Assembly: GCF_007859855.1 (NCBI RefSeq)
Contig: NZ_SJPK01000004.1
Span: forward strand, 437,646 to 501,645
Source of the DNA: Allorhodopirellula solitaria
GTDB lineage: Bacteria > Planctomycetota > Planctomycetia > Pirellulales > Pirellulaceae
Reading direction: 5' to 3'
Length of the DNA: 64,000 nucleotides
Of the stretch, positions 51,341 to 60,653 are shown one piece after another. How positions within the stretch are numbered: the first letter of the stretch is position 1; each line of letters opens with the position of its first letter. The notes under the pieces are model-generated. The model did not search any database. It was given only the letters and a program-made list of their open reading frames with translations, and was not told where the DNA came from. The position numbers and the translations under genes are program-made.

Positions 51341-52861
51341 ATGAAGAAAATCTTGACCCTTTGCGCAGCCGCCGTGTGTCTTGGCTTGCTCGCAGGCAAC
51401 CTGGCGACGGCCGGGCAACCAAACATCGTCTTTATCCTCGCTGACGATCTCGGTTACGGCGATCTCGCTTGCTATAACCCTGAATCCGAGATCCCAACAC
51501 CCAATCTCGATCGGATGGCAGCGGAAGGCATCCGCTTCACCGACGCCCACAGCCCCTGCACCGTTTGCACGCCGACCCGGTTCAGTCTGATGACGGGCCA
51601 GATGGCGTTTCGTGTTCCCAATGGCGGACGCGTCTTCAGTGGCGCAGGCGGTCCGTCGCTGATCGCGCCGGACAAATTCACGCTGCCGGGAATGCTCCGT
51701 GATCAAGGCTACAAAACGGCGTGCTTCGGCAAGTGGCACATTGGTTTAACGTTCTATGACGCTGATGGCGAACCGATTCACAAGGGCGGCCCGGACGGGG
51801 TTTCGCGAATCGACTATTCACGCGATATCGATGGTGGGCCGCTCGATTGTGGTTTCGACGAGTTCTTCGGTACCGCATGTTGCCCGACCACGGATTGGTT
51901 GTACGCCTACATGGACGGCAAGCAAATTCCCGTGCCGCCGACCGGAACACTGGACAAGTCGACGTTGCCCAAGCATCCCTATGCCAACGACAACCGGCCC
52001 GGCGAAGTCGCCCCCGACTTCGATTTGGAAGAGGTCGATATCAAATTCTTGGAGAAAAGCCAACAGTTCCTGCGGACGCAAGTGAAAGAATCGCCCGATC
52101 AGCCATTCTTTCTGTTGCATTCCACCCAAGCGGTCCACCTGCCCTCCTTCCCCGGCCGAAAATTCAAGGGGGCGACGCAGTCGGGGCCGCACGGCGATTT
52201 CATCTTTGAATTGGACTATGTCGTCGGCGAACTCTTGAAAACGCTTGAGGAACTCGGCGTTGACGACAACACGATCGTCATGTTCTCAAGCGACAATGGG
52301 CCGGAAGTCCCTGCCGTCTACCACATGCGACATGACCACGGGCACGATGGAGCTCGGCCCTGGCGGGGAGTCAAGCGTGACAACTACGAAGGTGGGCACC
52401 GAGTTCCGTTGATCGCACGGTGGCCAGGAAAAATCGCTGCCGGTTCCACTTCGGATCAGCTCACGTCGTTGACTGATGTGGTGGCAACGGTCGCCGAGAT
52501 TACCGGCGCGACGGTCCCGTCAGGCGATGCCGAAGATAGCTACAGCATGTGGCCGGCGATGACGGGCAGCGACGACGACACCCCCATTCGTCCCTATCTA
52601 CTGATGCAAGGTTTCGCGGGCAAAAAATGGCTCGCCATCCGTCAGGGCAAATGGAAGTACTTGGCCCATCAAGGGTCCGGTGGCAACAACTACGAAACGC
52701 ACCCCATGCTCAAAGAGTATGCCCTGCCCAATACCGCGCCGAGCGCGCCGGGCCAATTGTTCGATTTAGAATCCGATCCCGGCGAGACGACGAATCTCGC
52801 GTTGGAGAAGCCAGAGGTCGCTGATCACATGAGCCAACTGCTTCGCTCGGCCATCGAGTAG
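51341..52861 (+). CDS. Secreted arylsulfatase
   Basis: About 506 residues. Signal peptide MKKILTLCAAAVCLGLLAGN. Motifs: NIVFILADDLGYGDLACYNP, signature TVCTPTRFSLMTGQMAFR with Cys76, TACFGKWHIG, MFSSDNGPEVP, VPLIARWPGK. Thr replaces Ser in C-x-P-S-R, which is a tolerated variant, and Gln replaces the final Arg of TGR. The longer frame to 51224 is rejected because the signal peptide begins at 51341. It follows the GH92 gene in the same direction and may be co-expressed with it. Confidence 0.92.
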   Translation: MKKILTLCAAAVCLGLLAGNLATAGQPNIVFILADDLGYGDLACYNPESEIPTPNLDRMAAEGIRFTDAHSPCTVCTPTRFSLMTGQMAFRVPNGGRVFSGAGGPSLIAPDKFTLPGMLRDQGYKTACFGKWHIGLTFYDADGEPIHKGGPDGVSRIDYSRDIDGGPLDCGFDEFFGTACCPTTDWLYAYMDGKQIPVPPTGTLDKSTLPKHPYANDNRPGEVAPDFDLEEVDIKFLEKSQQFLRTQVKESPDQPFFLLHSTQAVHLPSFPGRKFKGATQSGPHGDFIFELDYVVGELLKTLEELGVDDNTIVMFSSDNGPEVPAVYHMRHDHGHDGARPWRGVKRDNYEGGHRVPLIARWPGKIAAGSTSDQLTSLTDVVATVAEITGATVPSGDAEDSYSMWPAMTGSDDDTPIRPYLLMQGFAGKKWLAIRQGKWKYLAHQGSGGNNYETHPMLKEYALPNTAPSAPGQLFDLESDPGETTNLALEKPEVADHMSQLLRSAIE

Positions 52862-52984
52862 CCGCAATCGTTGGGACGGTCTCACCGATCGCTCAAACAT
52901 CGGGGATCGGAGATCCGTGCCGCCCAGTGGCACATCAATTGCTCTGGGTCGGGAGAGATTTCTCATCACTCCTGAGCCGCACCC

Positions 52985-54031
52985 ATGAAGACACTGCCAT
53001 CCGTTGCCGACTTTGCATGCCCTGTCGCCGATGGGGTGTTGCAGTCGATTGGTCGCACGCCGCTCATTCGGCTGAGCCGTTTTCTCGATGATGATTCGAT
53101 CGAGCTACTCGTCAAGCTCGAGTCTGCGAACCCTGGTGGATCTGCGAAGGATCGGCCCGCGAAACAGATGCTCGAGGCTGCCCTGAAACGTGGTGATATC
53201 CACGGTGGGTCGACAATCATTGAATCGTCGTCTGGGAATATGGGCATCGGGCTGGCTCAGGTTTGCCGGTATCACGGACTGAAGTTCGTCTGTGTCGTCG
53301 ATCCCCGCGCCCAGCCACAGAATCTCGCCATCATCGCAGCCCTCGGTGGCCAGATCGAGTTGGTTGATGAGCCGATCCAAGGCGACTTCCTCGCCGCTCG
53401 AATTAACAGAGTTCGCCAATTGCTCGCCTGCACACCGGAAAGCTACTGGCCGAATCAATATGCCAATCTTGACAATCCACGCGCTCACTTCCAGGGCACG
53501 ATCCGTGAAATCGACGACGCGCTCGATGGCGACTTTGATGTCTTGTTCGTCGCGACGAGCAGCACGGGAACCGCGCAAGGATGTCGCGACTACCTTCGCT
53601 CACGGGGCCGCGACGTCGAGGTGGTCGCTGTGGATTCGGTGGGTAGCGTGCTGTTCGGCGGGGTCGCTGGCCCACGCATGATCCCGGGCTTGGGTGCCGG
53701 CAAAGAACCTGATCTGGCGGCGGGGCAGTCATTCGATTCGGTCGCTCGAGTCACCGATCTGGAATGTGTGGTCGGTTGCCGCCGCGCCGCAGAACGGGAA
53801 GCCATTTTGGTCGGTGGGTCGGCCGGCGGTGTGCTGATGACGGTCAGTCAGAGACGAAATGTTCTCTCGGGAAAGCGTTGTGTCGCAGTGCTTCACGACT
53901 CGGGGAAGCGGTACCTCGATACCATCTTCAATGACGACTGGGTTGACTCGGTGCTCGGTTGTAGCCAGACCCATTTGGCTGAATTGGTCCAGCGAGGTTT
54001 TGAGCAACCGCTCGTGGAGCCGCAAGCATGA
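52985..54031 (+). CDS. SbnA-like PLP enzyme (N-(2-amino-2-carboxyethyl)-L-glutamate synthase family)
   Basis: 348 residues of the cysteine synthase/beta-substitution fold. The PLP lysine is K55 in NPGGSAKDRPAK; the substrate loop reads ESSSGNMGIGLA. Other segments (KFVCVVDPRAQPQNLAIIAALGG, YWPNQYANLDNPRAHFQGT, VVAVDSVGSVLFGG, PGLGAG) follow Staphylococcus SbnA much more closely than CysK. SbnA joins O-phosphoserine and glutamate to make the precursor of L-2,3-diaminopropionate. The conserved NQYAN and CVVDP motifs support this chemistry, but substrate choice is inference. The stop overlaps the next start (ATGA), so it is the first gene of a coupled three-gene operon. No SbnB-type dehydrogenase is encoded nearby. 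Confidence 0.87.
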   Translation: MKTLPSVADFACPVADGVLQSIGRTPLIRLSRFLDDDSIELLVKLESANPGGSAKDRPAKQMLEAALKRGDIHGGSTIIESSSGNMGIGLAQVCRYHGLKFVCVVDPRAQPQNLAIIAALGGQIELVDEPIQGDFLAARINRVRQLLACTPESYWPNQYANLDNPRAHFQGTIREIDDALDGDFDVLFVATSSTGTAQGCRDYLRSRGRDVEVVAVDSVGSVLFGGVAGPRMIPGLGAGKEPDLAAGQSFDSVARVTDLECVVGCRRAAEREAILVGGSAGGVLMTVSQRRNVLSGKRCVAVLHDSGKRYLDTIFNDDWVDSVLGCSQTHLAELVQRGFEQPLVEPQA

Positions 54032-55674
54032 AAGTGGTTGACCGAGCGAGATCAGACCATGACGATGCTCTCACTGCCGGTCGATCCGGGCGCCTTCGCC
54101 TCGCCGTCGTCGGTTGCGGGCCGCGGGGGATGCAGTGCTTAGAAGCTCTCTCAAGGCGTTTGGACGACGACCAGCTATCCCGGTTGCAGGTCACCGTCTA
54201 CGAGCCCGCCGAAACGCTCGGCGCGGGGAGCGTTTACGATCCCTGCCAATCGCAATGTTTGCGGATGAACTTTGCCACACAGCATATCGATTTCTGGAAG
54301 TCGACACGTGACCAGCAGACTTCCCGCGCGACCTCGCTGCTGGGTTGGCTGGCAACGCGGTACCCGGATCTAGCACAGACAAATCAATACATCCCACGCG
54401 CCGTTCTCGGTGAGTATCTTCGTGACTGTTTCGCCGAGGTGCGAGAACGCTTCATCGGCAGCAGTGAATGGGCTGTCCAGCCTGAGCACGTTTTCAGCAT
54501 CGTTCGCGAACAAACGGAGTTTCGCGTCAACACGCGTTCGAGCTGTCTTGCCTTCGATCGAGTGGTTGTCACTACCGGGCACGAGGGATTGCGGAGTTCC
54601 GCCACTGTGCCGGCGAACGATACAATCATCCCCGCGTTGCCGTCCAATGCCAATCTCTCCGTCGCAGCTGTGCCCGCGAAGAGCCGCGTCCTGGTTCATG
54701 GGTTTGGATTGACGGCGATCGATACGGTACTGTCTCTTACCGAGAGCCGGGGTGGTAGGTTCGTCAGCGATCGTTTCTTGCCGTGCTATATCCACAGTCT
54801 TGAGGAGCCCCGGAGGATTGAGATCCAGTCGCGATCAGGTCGCCCCATGCTGGCAAAACCGACATCCGCGATGGAACCCATTTGCAACTCGTTTTGGGAT
54901 GCTTTCCGAGAACGAATGCTCGAGAAGCTAAAACGCCATGGCGATCTGCACTTTCGCGAGGACATCTGGCCGTTCATTACCGGCGCAGCCGCTGAAAGGT
55001 TGATTCAGAGCGGCTGCCCATCATCGCAGCGAGAGGTCCAGGCGTTTTTCCGCTCTTGGTCTCGCGGCAAGATGGACTCGCAATCCGCAGTGCAAGCGAT
55101 GTTGCGGTCCTATGCTGTTGCGGTCGGCGAGCGTCCGATCGATATCGCGTTCGCGCTCGGTGATGCTTGGCGAAGTCTGTATCCCGAGCTGGTGCGGCTG
55201 ATCAGTCATGGGGGATTGGCCGCAGCTTCCTGGAACTCCTTCGCGACGACGGCAAGAGAAATGGAGCGAATTGCCTTTGGCCCGCCAGCGGAAAGTGTGG
55301 GGCGAATGCTCACTTTGATGCGTGATGGAGTGTTAACGATCGGCACGCAACACGAAGACCAGTCACAATTCGATGCCGTCATTAACGCTGTCATTGCCGG
55401 GCCTCACGAACATTTCGAGCATGGGCCGCTCCGTTCTCTGATTCAATCGGGTGACGTACAGATTGACCCCGACAGTGGTGGGGTGAAAGTAGATGAGAAT
55501 GGCACTGCGATCGGTGCAGCGAGAGGACTGGCAGTTTTCGGCCGTGCTACCGAGGGGTGGATCGTTGGCAACGACACGTTGACGCGGACTCTGCACAACC
55601 ATATCGAAAATTGGGCAGAAACCGTCCGAATCGCAATCGCTGATTTAGAGCCCATCCGATCAACTCAAGAGTGA
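54028..55674 (+). CDS. FAD/NAD(P)-binding oxidoreductase-like protein
   Basis: 548 residues. The N-terminal dinucleotide-binding motif LAVVGCGPRGMQCLEAL (residues about 25-41) is followed by VTVYEPAETLGAGSVYDP and LRMNFATQHIDFW, the pattern of the FAD-NAD(P)-binding family PF13454 that includes HMP-type and ornithine-monooxygenase-like proteins. A second nucleotide-binding stretch is ILVHGFGLTAIDTVLSL-like, near residue 230. It may oxidise the product of the SbnA-like enzyme in place of SbnB, or a later intermediate; this is inference. It overlaps the SbnA-like gene by four bases and is followed after 12 bases by a PLP-enzyme gene. Confidence 0.8.
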   Translation: MKVVDRARSDHDDALTAGRSGRLRLAVVGCGPRGMQCLEALSRRLDDDQLSRLQVTVYEPAETLGAGSVYDPCQSQCLRMNFATQHIDFWKSTRDQQTSRATSLLGWLATRYPDLAQTNQYIPRAVLGEYLRDCFAEVRERFIGSSEWAVQPEHVFSIVREQTEFRVNTRSSCLAFDRVVVTTGHEGLRSSATVPANDTIIPALPSNANLSVAAVPAKSRVLVHGFGLTAIDTVLSLTESRGGRFVSDRFLPCYIHSLEEPRRIEIQSRSGRPMLAKPTSAMEPICNSFWDAFRERMLEKLKRHGDLHFREDIWPFITGAAAERLIQSGCPSSQREVQAFFRSWSRGKMDSQSAVQAMLRSYAVAVGERPIDIAFALGDAWRSLYPELVRLISHGGLAAASWNSFATTAREMERIAFGPPAESVGRMLTLMRDGVLTIGTQHEDQSQFDAVINAVIAGPHEHFEHGPLRSLIQSGDVQIDPDSGGVKVDENGTAIGAARGLAVFGRATEGWIVGNDTLTRTLHNHIENWAETVRIAIADLEPIRSTQE

Positions 55675-55686
55675 TAAGGCAGATCC

Positions 55687-57165
55687 TTGAACAAGCCTCT
55701 TCAAGCAATTCGTTCCCCTTTCGCAACCACGCTGCAGCCCGATCCGGTCGAGCAGCGACAACGATGCGTTGGGGAACCCCCGCTTCGCGCTCGAATCGAG
55801 CCATGGATGCAACAGCTTCTGGTCAACGCTGAACTCGACGATTTGATCCGTTTGCACGGATCGCCGCTGAACATCGTCAATCCGTTACCGATGGGCCAGA
55901 ACATCTCGCAGTTGACCCAGGTCGCGAAGGACCGAGACGTCGATTTTCAAGTGTTCTTTGCTAGGAAATCGAACAGGTGTCTGACCTTTGTCGATCAAGC
56001 GGCACAGTGCGGCGCGGGAATTGATACGGCCAGCCAGAACGAAGTTCAGCAGTGCATCGACTGCGGCATGGATCCTCACCGAATCATCTGCACGGCAGCG
56101 GTGAAGAGTGAATCGCTCATCCACAATTGTCTGCGTCATGGCGTCTGTATTTGCATCGACAACGAGGATGAATTGTCGTTGGTGGAATATGAAGCGGATC
56201 GGTTGGGATGCGTGGCCTCCATCGCACTGCGGATCGGCGGGTTTGAGCATGAGGGGGCAAAGCTCGTAACCCGCTTCGGCTTCGATGTCGATCGTGACCG
56301 CGGTATCGTGGATCGTTTTTCGGAATCGTCGCTGAGAATCGACGGGATCCATTTTCACCTCGACGGCTACGACGCGGCGCAGCGTGTGACTGGAATCCGT
56401 ACCGCATGCGACTGGATCGAACGGTTGAGGCGCAGTGGTCAGTCGCCGACGTTCATCGACATGGGAGGAGGATTCCCAATCAGCTATCTCGAGAGCGAGC
56501 AAGAGTGGACGGATTTTTGGCATGAGCATGAACTCGCATTGCGCGGCAAACGCGACCCGATCACCTATCGAAACCATGGTCTGGGACGAATCGTTGTCGA
56601 CGGTACCGTTCATGGCAGCCCGAAGAGCTATCCCTATTTTCAATCACCCGTTCGCGACGAATGGTTCGCCGCGATCCTGGATGCCGAAGTGGATGGAACG
56701 TCGATCGCACAGAAAATTCGTACCGCCGGCTTGCAGCTTCGATGCGAACCGGGCCGGAGTCTGATGGACGGATGCGGCGTCACTGCCGCTCGCGTTGAAT
56801 TCCGAAAACGATCCGCCAACGGCGATTGGTTGATTGGTCTGTCGATGAACCGCACGCAGTGCCGAACCTCCAGTGACGACTTTTTAGTCGATCCGATCGT
56901 CGTGCCCACGAGGGATGCTGGAGGTGAGCCGATGAGCGGCTATCTGGTGGGCGCCTATTGCACGGAATCGGAGCTGTTGTCGCTACGCCGCCTGCATTTT
57001 CCCAACGGCATCCAGCGGGGGGACTTGGTCGTCTTCCCCAATACGGCTGGCTATCTAATGCACTTTCTCGAAAGTCGCTCGCACCAGTTCCCCTTGGCCA
57101 AAAACGTCATCTATCAAGACGAGCCCGGAGCCGAACTCCCTCTCGACCCGATCGATGCGTTTTGA
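55687..57165 (+). CDS. PLP-dependent decarboxylase-like enzyme (ornithine/DAP decarboxylase fold, Y4yA-like)
   Basis: 492 residues of the fold III (alanine racemase-like barrel plus beta domain) class. The PLP lysine is K94 in VFFARKSNRCL. HFHLDGYDAAQRV and FIDMGGGFPISYL are the cofactor-phosphate and His motifs, and LRCEPGRSLMDGCG is the C-terminal barrel motif. It differs from classical LysA/SpeC in the long N-terminal segment and in the C-terminal SGYLVGAYCTESELLSLRR, where the second-subunit Cys lies. I associate this layout with the Y4yA-named family. The start is a TTG behind AAGGC; there is no in-frame ATG nearby. The terminator-like hairpin at 57199 follows. Confidence 0.82.
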   Translation: MNKPLQAIRSPFATTLQPDPVEQRQRCVGEPPLRARIEPWMQQLLVNAELDDLIRLHGSPLNIVNPLPMGQNISQLTQVAKDRDVDFQVFFARKSNRCLTFVDQAAQCGAGIDTASQNEVQQCIDCGMDPHRIICTAAVKSESLIHNCLRHGVCICIDNEDELSLVEYEADRLGCVASIALRIGGFEHEGAKLVTRFGFDVDRDRGIVDRFSESSLRIDGIHFHLDGYDAAQRVTGIRTACDWIERLRRSGQSPTFIDMGGGFPISYLESEQEWTDFWHEHELALRGKRDPITYRNHGLGRIVVDGTVHGSPKSYPYFQSPVRDEWFAAILDAEVDGTSIAQKIRTAGLQLRCEPGRSLMDGCGVTAARVEFRKRSANGDWLIGLSMNRTQCRTSSDDFLVDPIVVPTRDAGGEPMSGYLVGAYCTESELLSLRRLHFPNGIQRGDLVVFPNTAGYLMHFLESRSHQFPLAKNVIYQDEPGAELPLDPIDAF

Positions 57166-57198
57166 TCGAAGGATCAATAGGCGTGCATACAGCGTCTA

Positions 57199-57240
57199 CG
57201 GGCGGGACACCCGCACGCTGGTTCGCGGGCGTCTCGCCCG
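57199..57240. terminator. Bidirectional terminator hairpin
   Basis: CGGGCGGGACACCCGC, ten loop bases, then GCGGGCGTCTCGCCCG form a 16-base stem with two mismatches. It lies between two convergent genes (stops at 57165 and 57253), so it can serve both. Confidence 0.65.
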
Positions 57241-57252
57241 CACCGAAGTGAA

Positions 57253-59808
57253 TCACAGTCCAGACGACTCAGTTCGGCCAATCGCTCGTTTGCGTCGCCA
57301 CCAGAACACGCCCGCGATGCCGGCGATCGCACCGCCGCCGGCGGCAGCCACTTGCACCCATGCAGACAACAACACGATCTTGTTAACAAGTCCCATGTGC
57401 TGCTCATTGGTCTTGGGAAGCTGCCCGGTATACTTGGCAACATGATGCAACAGATTGATCGCCATGGAATTCTGTGGGATCTCTCGATGGCAGGCGATAC
57501 AGGTTCCTTCTCGCTGCATGTGGTCGATTTCCTCTTTATTGAATGCTCGCGAGAGCTTCCAGTGATGGCCCACCGTGGCGAGTTGGTTACCGTCGCGATC
57601 GACGATTTGGGACCAATCGTGATCCAGGTTTTCGATCGCCGGCTGCTGCGGTTGGGCGCGTTTGGAAAGAATCGTGCCGTCGGTGGTCTCGATGTCGGCA
57701 AAGTGAGTCTCGTTCCAGGGCCGCGTGCCTGAGATTCCTAACCCGAGCGCCTTGTCGGAGGAGTGACACGATTCGCAGCTCCGCGCGTTTTTCGTCATCG
57801 TGTGCGGCTGTGTCGGGCTCATGTCGATCGCCAATTGACCGCCTTCGCCGCTGCCTTCGATGCCCGCCGGCGTTTTGAAAATGTGGTTCGTCAGGATCGT
57901 TTTTCCATCCGCACCGACAATCGTCACCGAGGGCTGGCAACCGGGCGCAAGCGGTGTCACTCGCCCTTCGCCGTTGACGCCCATCATCGGCTCCTCCCAA
58001 CGCAGATAACTTCGGCTTTCAGTGACTTTACCGGGAATCACCGTGTCGAACTGTTCCTCGCCGTCGGTCGTGCGAAACTCATCTTGCATGTGCTTGCGCC
58101 CGGCGGCAATCCAGTCGAAACCGGTCTGTGATTCGTCGCACTGGGGGCACTGATCCTTTTGGCTGTAATCCACTTTGACATGACAGCCGTAGCATTGCGG
58201 TGTCCAACTGGAGTGACAGGTATAGCATTCCATGCGATCCAAATGTTTGGAAACGCCTTGCATTGCGACCAAGCCACGCGTGCTGACCTTGTCTTCTTCG
58301 ATGAGTTTCTTCAGCGGCGTCAGTCGCAGGTCTTTTCCTTCGGCCGTGTAGACAATCACCTCGTCGCCGTCTCGCACGGTGTTCTCGTACGGGTTTCCCC
58401 GTGCGGTCAGTAGAAATCCGTCTTTCTTGTCGTGCTGGTAACCGGCCCAGGTGTGCGGAAGTTGTTGGTCGGTAACACCGCGTGGCTCGCCGCTGGCTGG
58501 CGTCATCTCAAACTCATCCATAAACCCGATCGGCAGTTCCCACGGATATTTGTCGGGTGTGCCGTGGCAATCGGAGCATTCAATTTGCACGGCGGCCAAC
58601 GTGGTGGGGTTGAGGAATCCATCGCCATGAACGTCGATCGACGTATGGCAATCCTGGCACTTCATTCCTTTCTGATAGTGAATGTCCTGTTCCATGGCGA
58701 TGTAGTGTTTCGAGTGCAGGCTGGGTTGCTCACCGCCGGACTCGGTCGAGGGCGATGTGTAGGGACTCTCCATCAAACCCTGAAACGACACGCCCACGCG
58801 TTTGCCACGGTTGTGACACGTGGTACAGGTTTCGACGGACAGGCCGTGATAGCTGGTCTCATGAATCGTCACGGTCGCTCCGCGAGTCCCTTGGATTTGG
58901 TGCGTCAGCGGGTGCGTCGGTTCATCGGTCGGGATCGACGGGTCGTTGCCTTCGTAGAAGCCTTCGTTGCTGTACGGGATGTGGCATGAGGAACAGCCCA
59001 TGCCGCGAAAGTCACCCCGCTTGGAACGTCCTTTGACGGCATGGTGGCAGCGATTGCATTCTTGGCGGATGTAGGTGAAGGCGGCCAGTTCAGGATTGTC
59101 CTGCAGTTTGTCGAGTTCATCGAAGCCGACCGCTTCGGGCAGTGGCTCGTGTCGGTCGACGAAGACGTTGGGTTCAAGCTCACGCAGTCGCTGCATGTAG
59201 GCGAGATACGTGTCGGTTCCCAGTCGCTCCTTCGGATCCTTGGGGTTTTCGACGGCGTAGTTTCCATACTTGTGTTCGTAACCGGTCATCGCTCCAAAGG
59301 ACCAGCACGTGCCTTGGATTTTGCCGGCTTCGGTCATCATCAAACTCTGCCACTGAATCTTGACCTGTTCCTGGTGGCATTGCCCACAGGTTTCGTCGTT
59401 CACCCAAGGACTGCCCGGATCGGGATAAAAGTCGTCGCCGCCGTGAGCGATCGCTTTATCTTCCGTCTCCGTTGCGTCGCCATTGTGGCAAACAATGCAG
59501 CCCGCTGGATCGCCCATCGATTCCCCGCGAGCCATGATTTGGTTAAGCATTTCCGAACCAATCTCGCGAATCGGTTCGATCTCTCCGTGACAGGTCATGC
59601 ACCCCGATTTGGCAGCCTCGGGAAAGTGATCGACCAGTCGCTCTTGCGCCAAACCAGGTGTCGAGATCCATAGACATCCCAGTAGCATCGACAGCACCGA
59701 GGCTCGCACTGCCTGTGCGCCGCGAAGCGGAACCGACGGGTGGAATCTCGCTCGGCGGACTGAAGGGCGTGGAGTGGTCGAAGGAATATCGTTTCGCACG
59801 AGAGTCAT
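57253..59808 (-). CDS. Membrane-anchored multiheme cytochrome c with 12 CXXCH sites
   Basis: 851 residues. Signal peptide near residues 35-54 (VLSMLLGCLWISTPGLA). Twelve CXXCH heme-binding motifs run through the protein: CMTCH, CIVCH, CGQCH, CNRCH, CSSCH, CTTCH, CQDCH, CSDCH, CYTCH, CYGCH, CESCH, CIACH. A thirteenth near residue 553 is degenerate (CPQCD). A C-terminal membrane helix (VQVAAAGGGAIAGIAGVFWW) with a basic tail anchors it, so the hemes face the periplasm. It probably carries electrons between a membrane quinol system and a periplasmic or outer acceptor; the specific reaction is unknown. It is divergent from an ECF sigma factor and its anti-sigma factor, which may control it. Confidence 0.88.
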   Translation of the reverse strand: MTLVRNDIPSTTPRPSVRRARFHPSVPLRGAQAVRASVLSMLLGCLWISTPGLAQERLVDHFPEAAKSGCMTCHGEIEPIREIGSEMLNQIMARGESMGDPAGCIVCHNGDATETEDKAIAHGGDDFYPDPGSPWVNDETCGQCHQEQVKIQWQSLMMTEAGKIQGTCWSFGAMTGYEHKYGNYAVENPKDPKERLGTDTYLAYMQRLRELEPNVFVDRHEPLPEAVGFDELDKLQDNPELAAFTYIRQECNRCHHAVKGRSKRGDFRGMGCSSCHIPYSNEGFYEGNDPSIPTDEPTHPLTHQIQGTRGATVTIHETSYHGLSVETCTTCHNRGKRVGVSFQGLMESPYTSPSTESGGEQPSLHSKHYIAMEQDIHYQKGMKCQDCHTSIDVHGDGFLNPTTLAAVQIECSDCHGTPDKYPWELPIGFMDEFEMTPASGEPRGVTDQQLPHTWAGYQHDKKDGFLLTARGNPYENTVRDGDEVIVYTAEGKDLRLTPLKKLIEEDKVSTRGLVAMQGVSKHLDRMECYTCHSSWTPQCYGCHVKVDYSQKDQCPQCDESQTGFDWIAAGRKHMQDEFRTTDGEEQFDTVIPGKVTESRSYLRWEEPMMGVNGEGRVTPLAPGCQPSVTIVGADGKTILTNHIFKTPAGIEGSGEGGQLAIDMSPTQPHTMTKNARSCESCHSSDKALGLGISGTRPWNETHFADIETTDGTILSKRAQPQQPAIENLDHDWSQIVDRDGNQLATVGHHWKLSRAFNKEEIDHMQREGTCIACHREIPQNSMAINLLHHVAKYTGQLPKTNEQHMGLVNKIVLLSAWVQVAAAGGGAIAGIAGVFWWRRKRAIGRTESSGL

Positions 59809-60005
59809 TCCGTTGGTCGATATCGGACGTTGAGTTAGTCAAAATGATTGGGCTCGCTCGCTGCCCAGTCGGTGCGAGCATGAGGTAGTGGCTACTCTGT
59901 GAATGTTCCCACTGGCCAGATCTATTACAGCCGTTGAGAGAAAAGTTTCTTTTTCGTATTTGTTCGTTTGCTTGTAATAGAATGCGTCCGTGGGGACATT
60001 TACGA

Positions 60006-60653
60006 GTGTCAGTGGACAACTTCCCCTCATGGAGACTCGCCTTTGGCACGGGACCATTTCCCTTGAGTGACCCGAAACAGCGAAAAGCCGACCGATTCAT
60101 CGAGCATTTGGTACCGATTCAACAGCAGTTGACGGTGTACTGTCGTCGCCTGCTGCGCCAACCTGACGAGGCGTCCGATGTCCTGCAATCGGCGGTAGCG
60201 GTTGCGTTTCGCGACTTCGATAAGTACGCCGAGGGAACCAATTTTCGTGCCTGGATGTATCGCTACGTGACACTCGAAACGCTCAATCGCAACCGAGCCT
60301 TTGACCGATCACCGCTGGAACTGCGCGACCACGATCCTCCGCACCAAGTTTCGGTCGAAACGCTGCTGATCGATCAGTTTGACCTGAGCCGATTGTTGGA
60401 CGCTCCAACCACGGTCTTGGATCATTGCGATTCGTTGGTCATGCAAGGCGTCAATGAATTGCCGCAGCAGCAGCGTGAAATTTTCCTGCTGCGGGCAATC
60501 GGTGACTTCAAGTATCGCGAGATCGCTGAGATGCTCAACATTCCCATGGGCACCGTGATGGGATTACTTTCCAGAGCGAGAATCCAATTGCGAGAGCATT
60601 TGATGGAATACGCCAGGCAGAACGGACTATTCAACCGAGGTGAGCGAGCATGA
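60006..60653 (+). CDS. ECF-type RNA polymerase sigma factor
   Basis: About 215 residues from a GTG at 60006 with GGGGA upstream; the frame is open to 59934, and TTG at 60063 is another option. Region 2 is recognisable in RQPDEASDVLQSAVAVAFRD and NFRAWMYRYVTLETLNRNR. Region 4 is VNELPQQQREIFLLRAIGD followed by YREIAEMLNIPMGTVMGLLSRAR. It resembles ECF sigma factors with zinc-binding anti-sigma partners. The start of the next gene overlaps its stop by four bases, and that gene encodes a matching anti-sigma factor. The divergent dodecaheme cytochrome gene is a candidate target. Confidence 0.9.
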   Translation: MSVDNFPSWRLAFGTGPFPLSDPKQRKADRFIEHLVPIQQQLTVYCRRLLRQPDEASDVLQSAVAVAFRDFDKYAEGTNFRAWMYRYVTLETLNRNRAFDRSPLELRDHDPPHQVSVETLLIDQFDLSRLLDAPTTVLDHCDSLVMQGVNELPQQQREIFLLRAIGDFKYREIAEMLNIPMGTVMGLLSRARIQLREHLMEYARQNGLFNRGERA

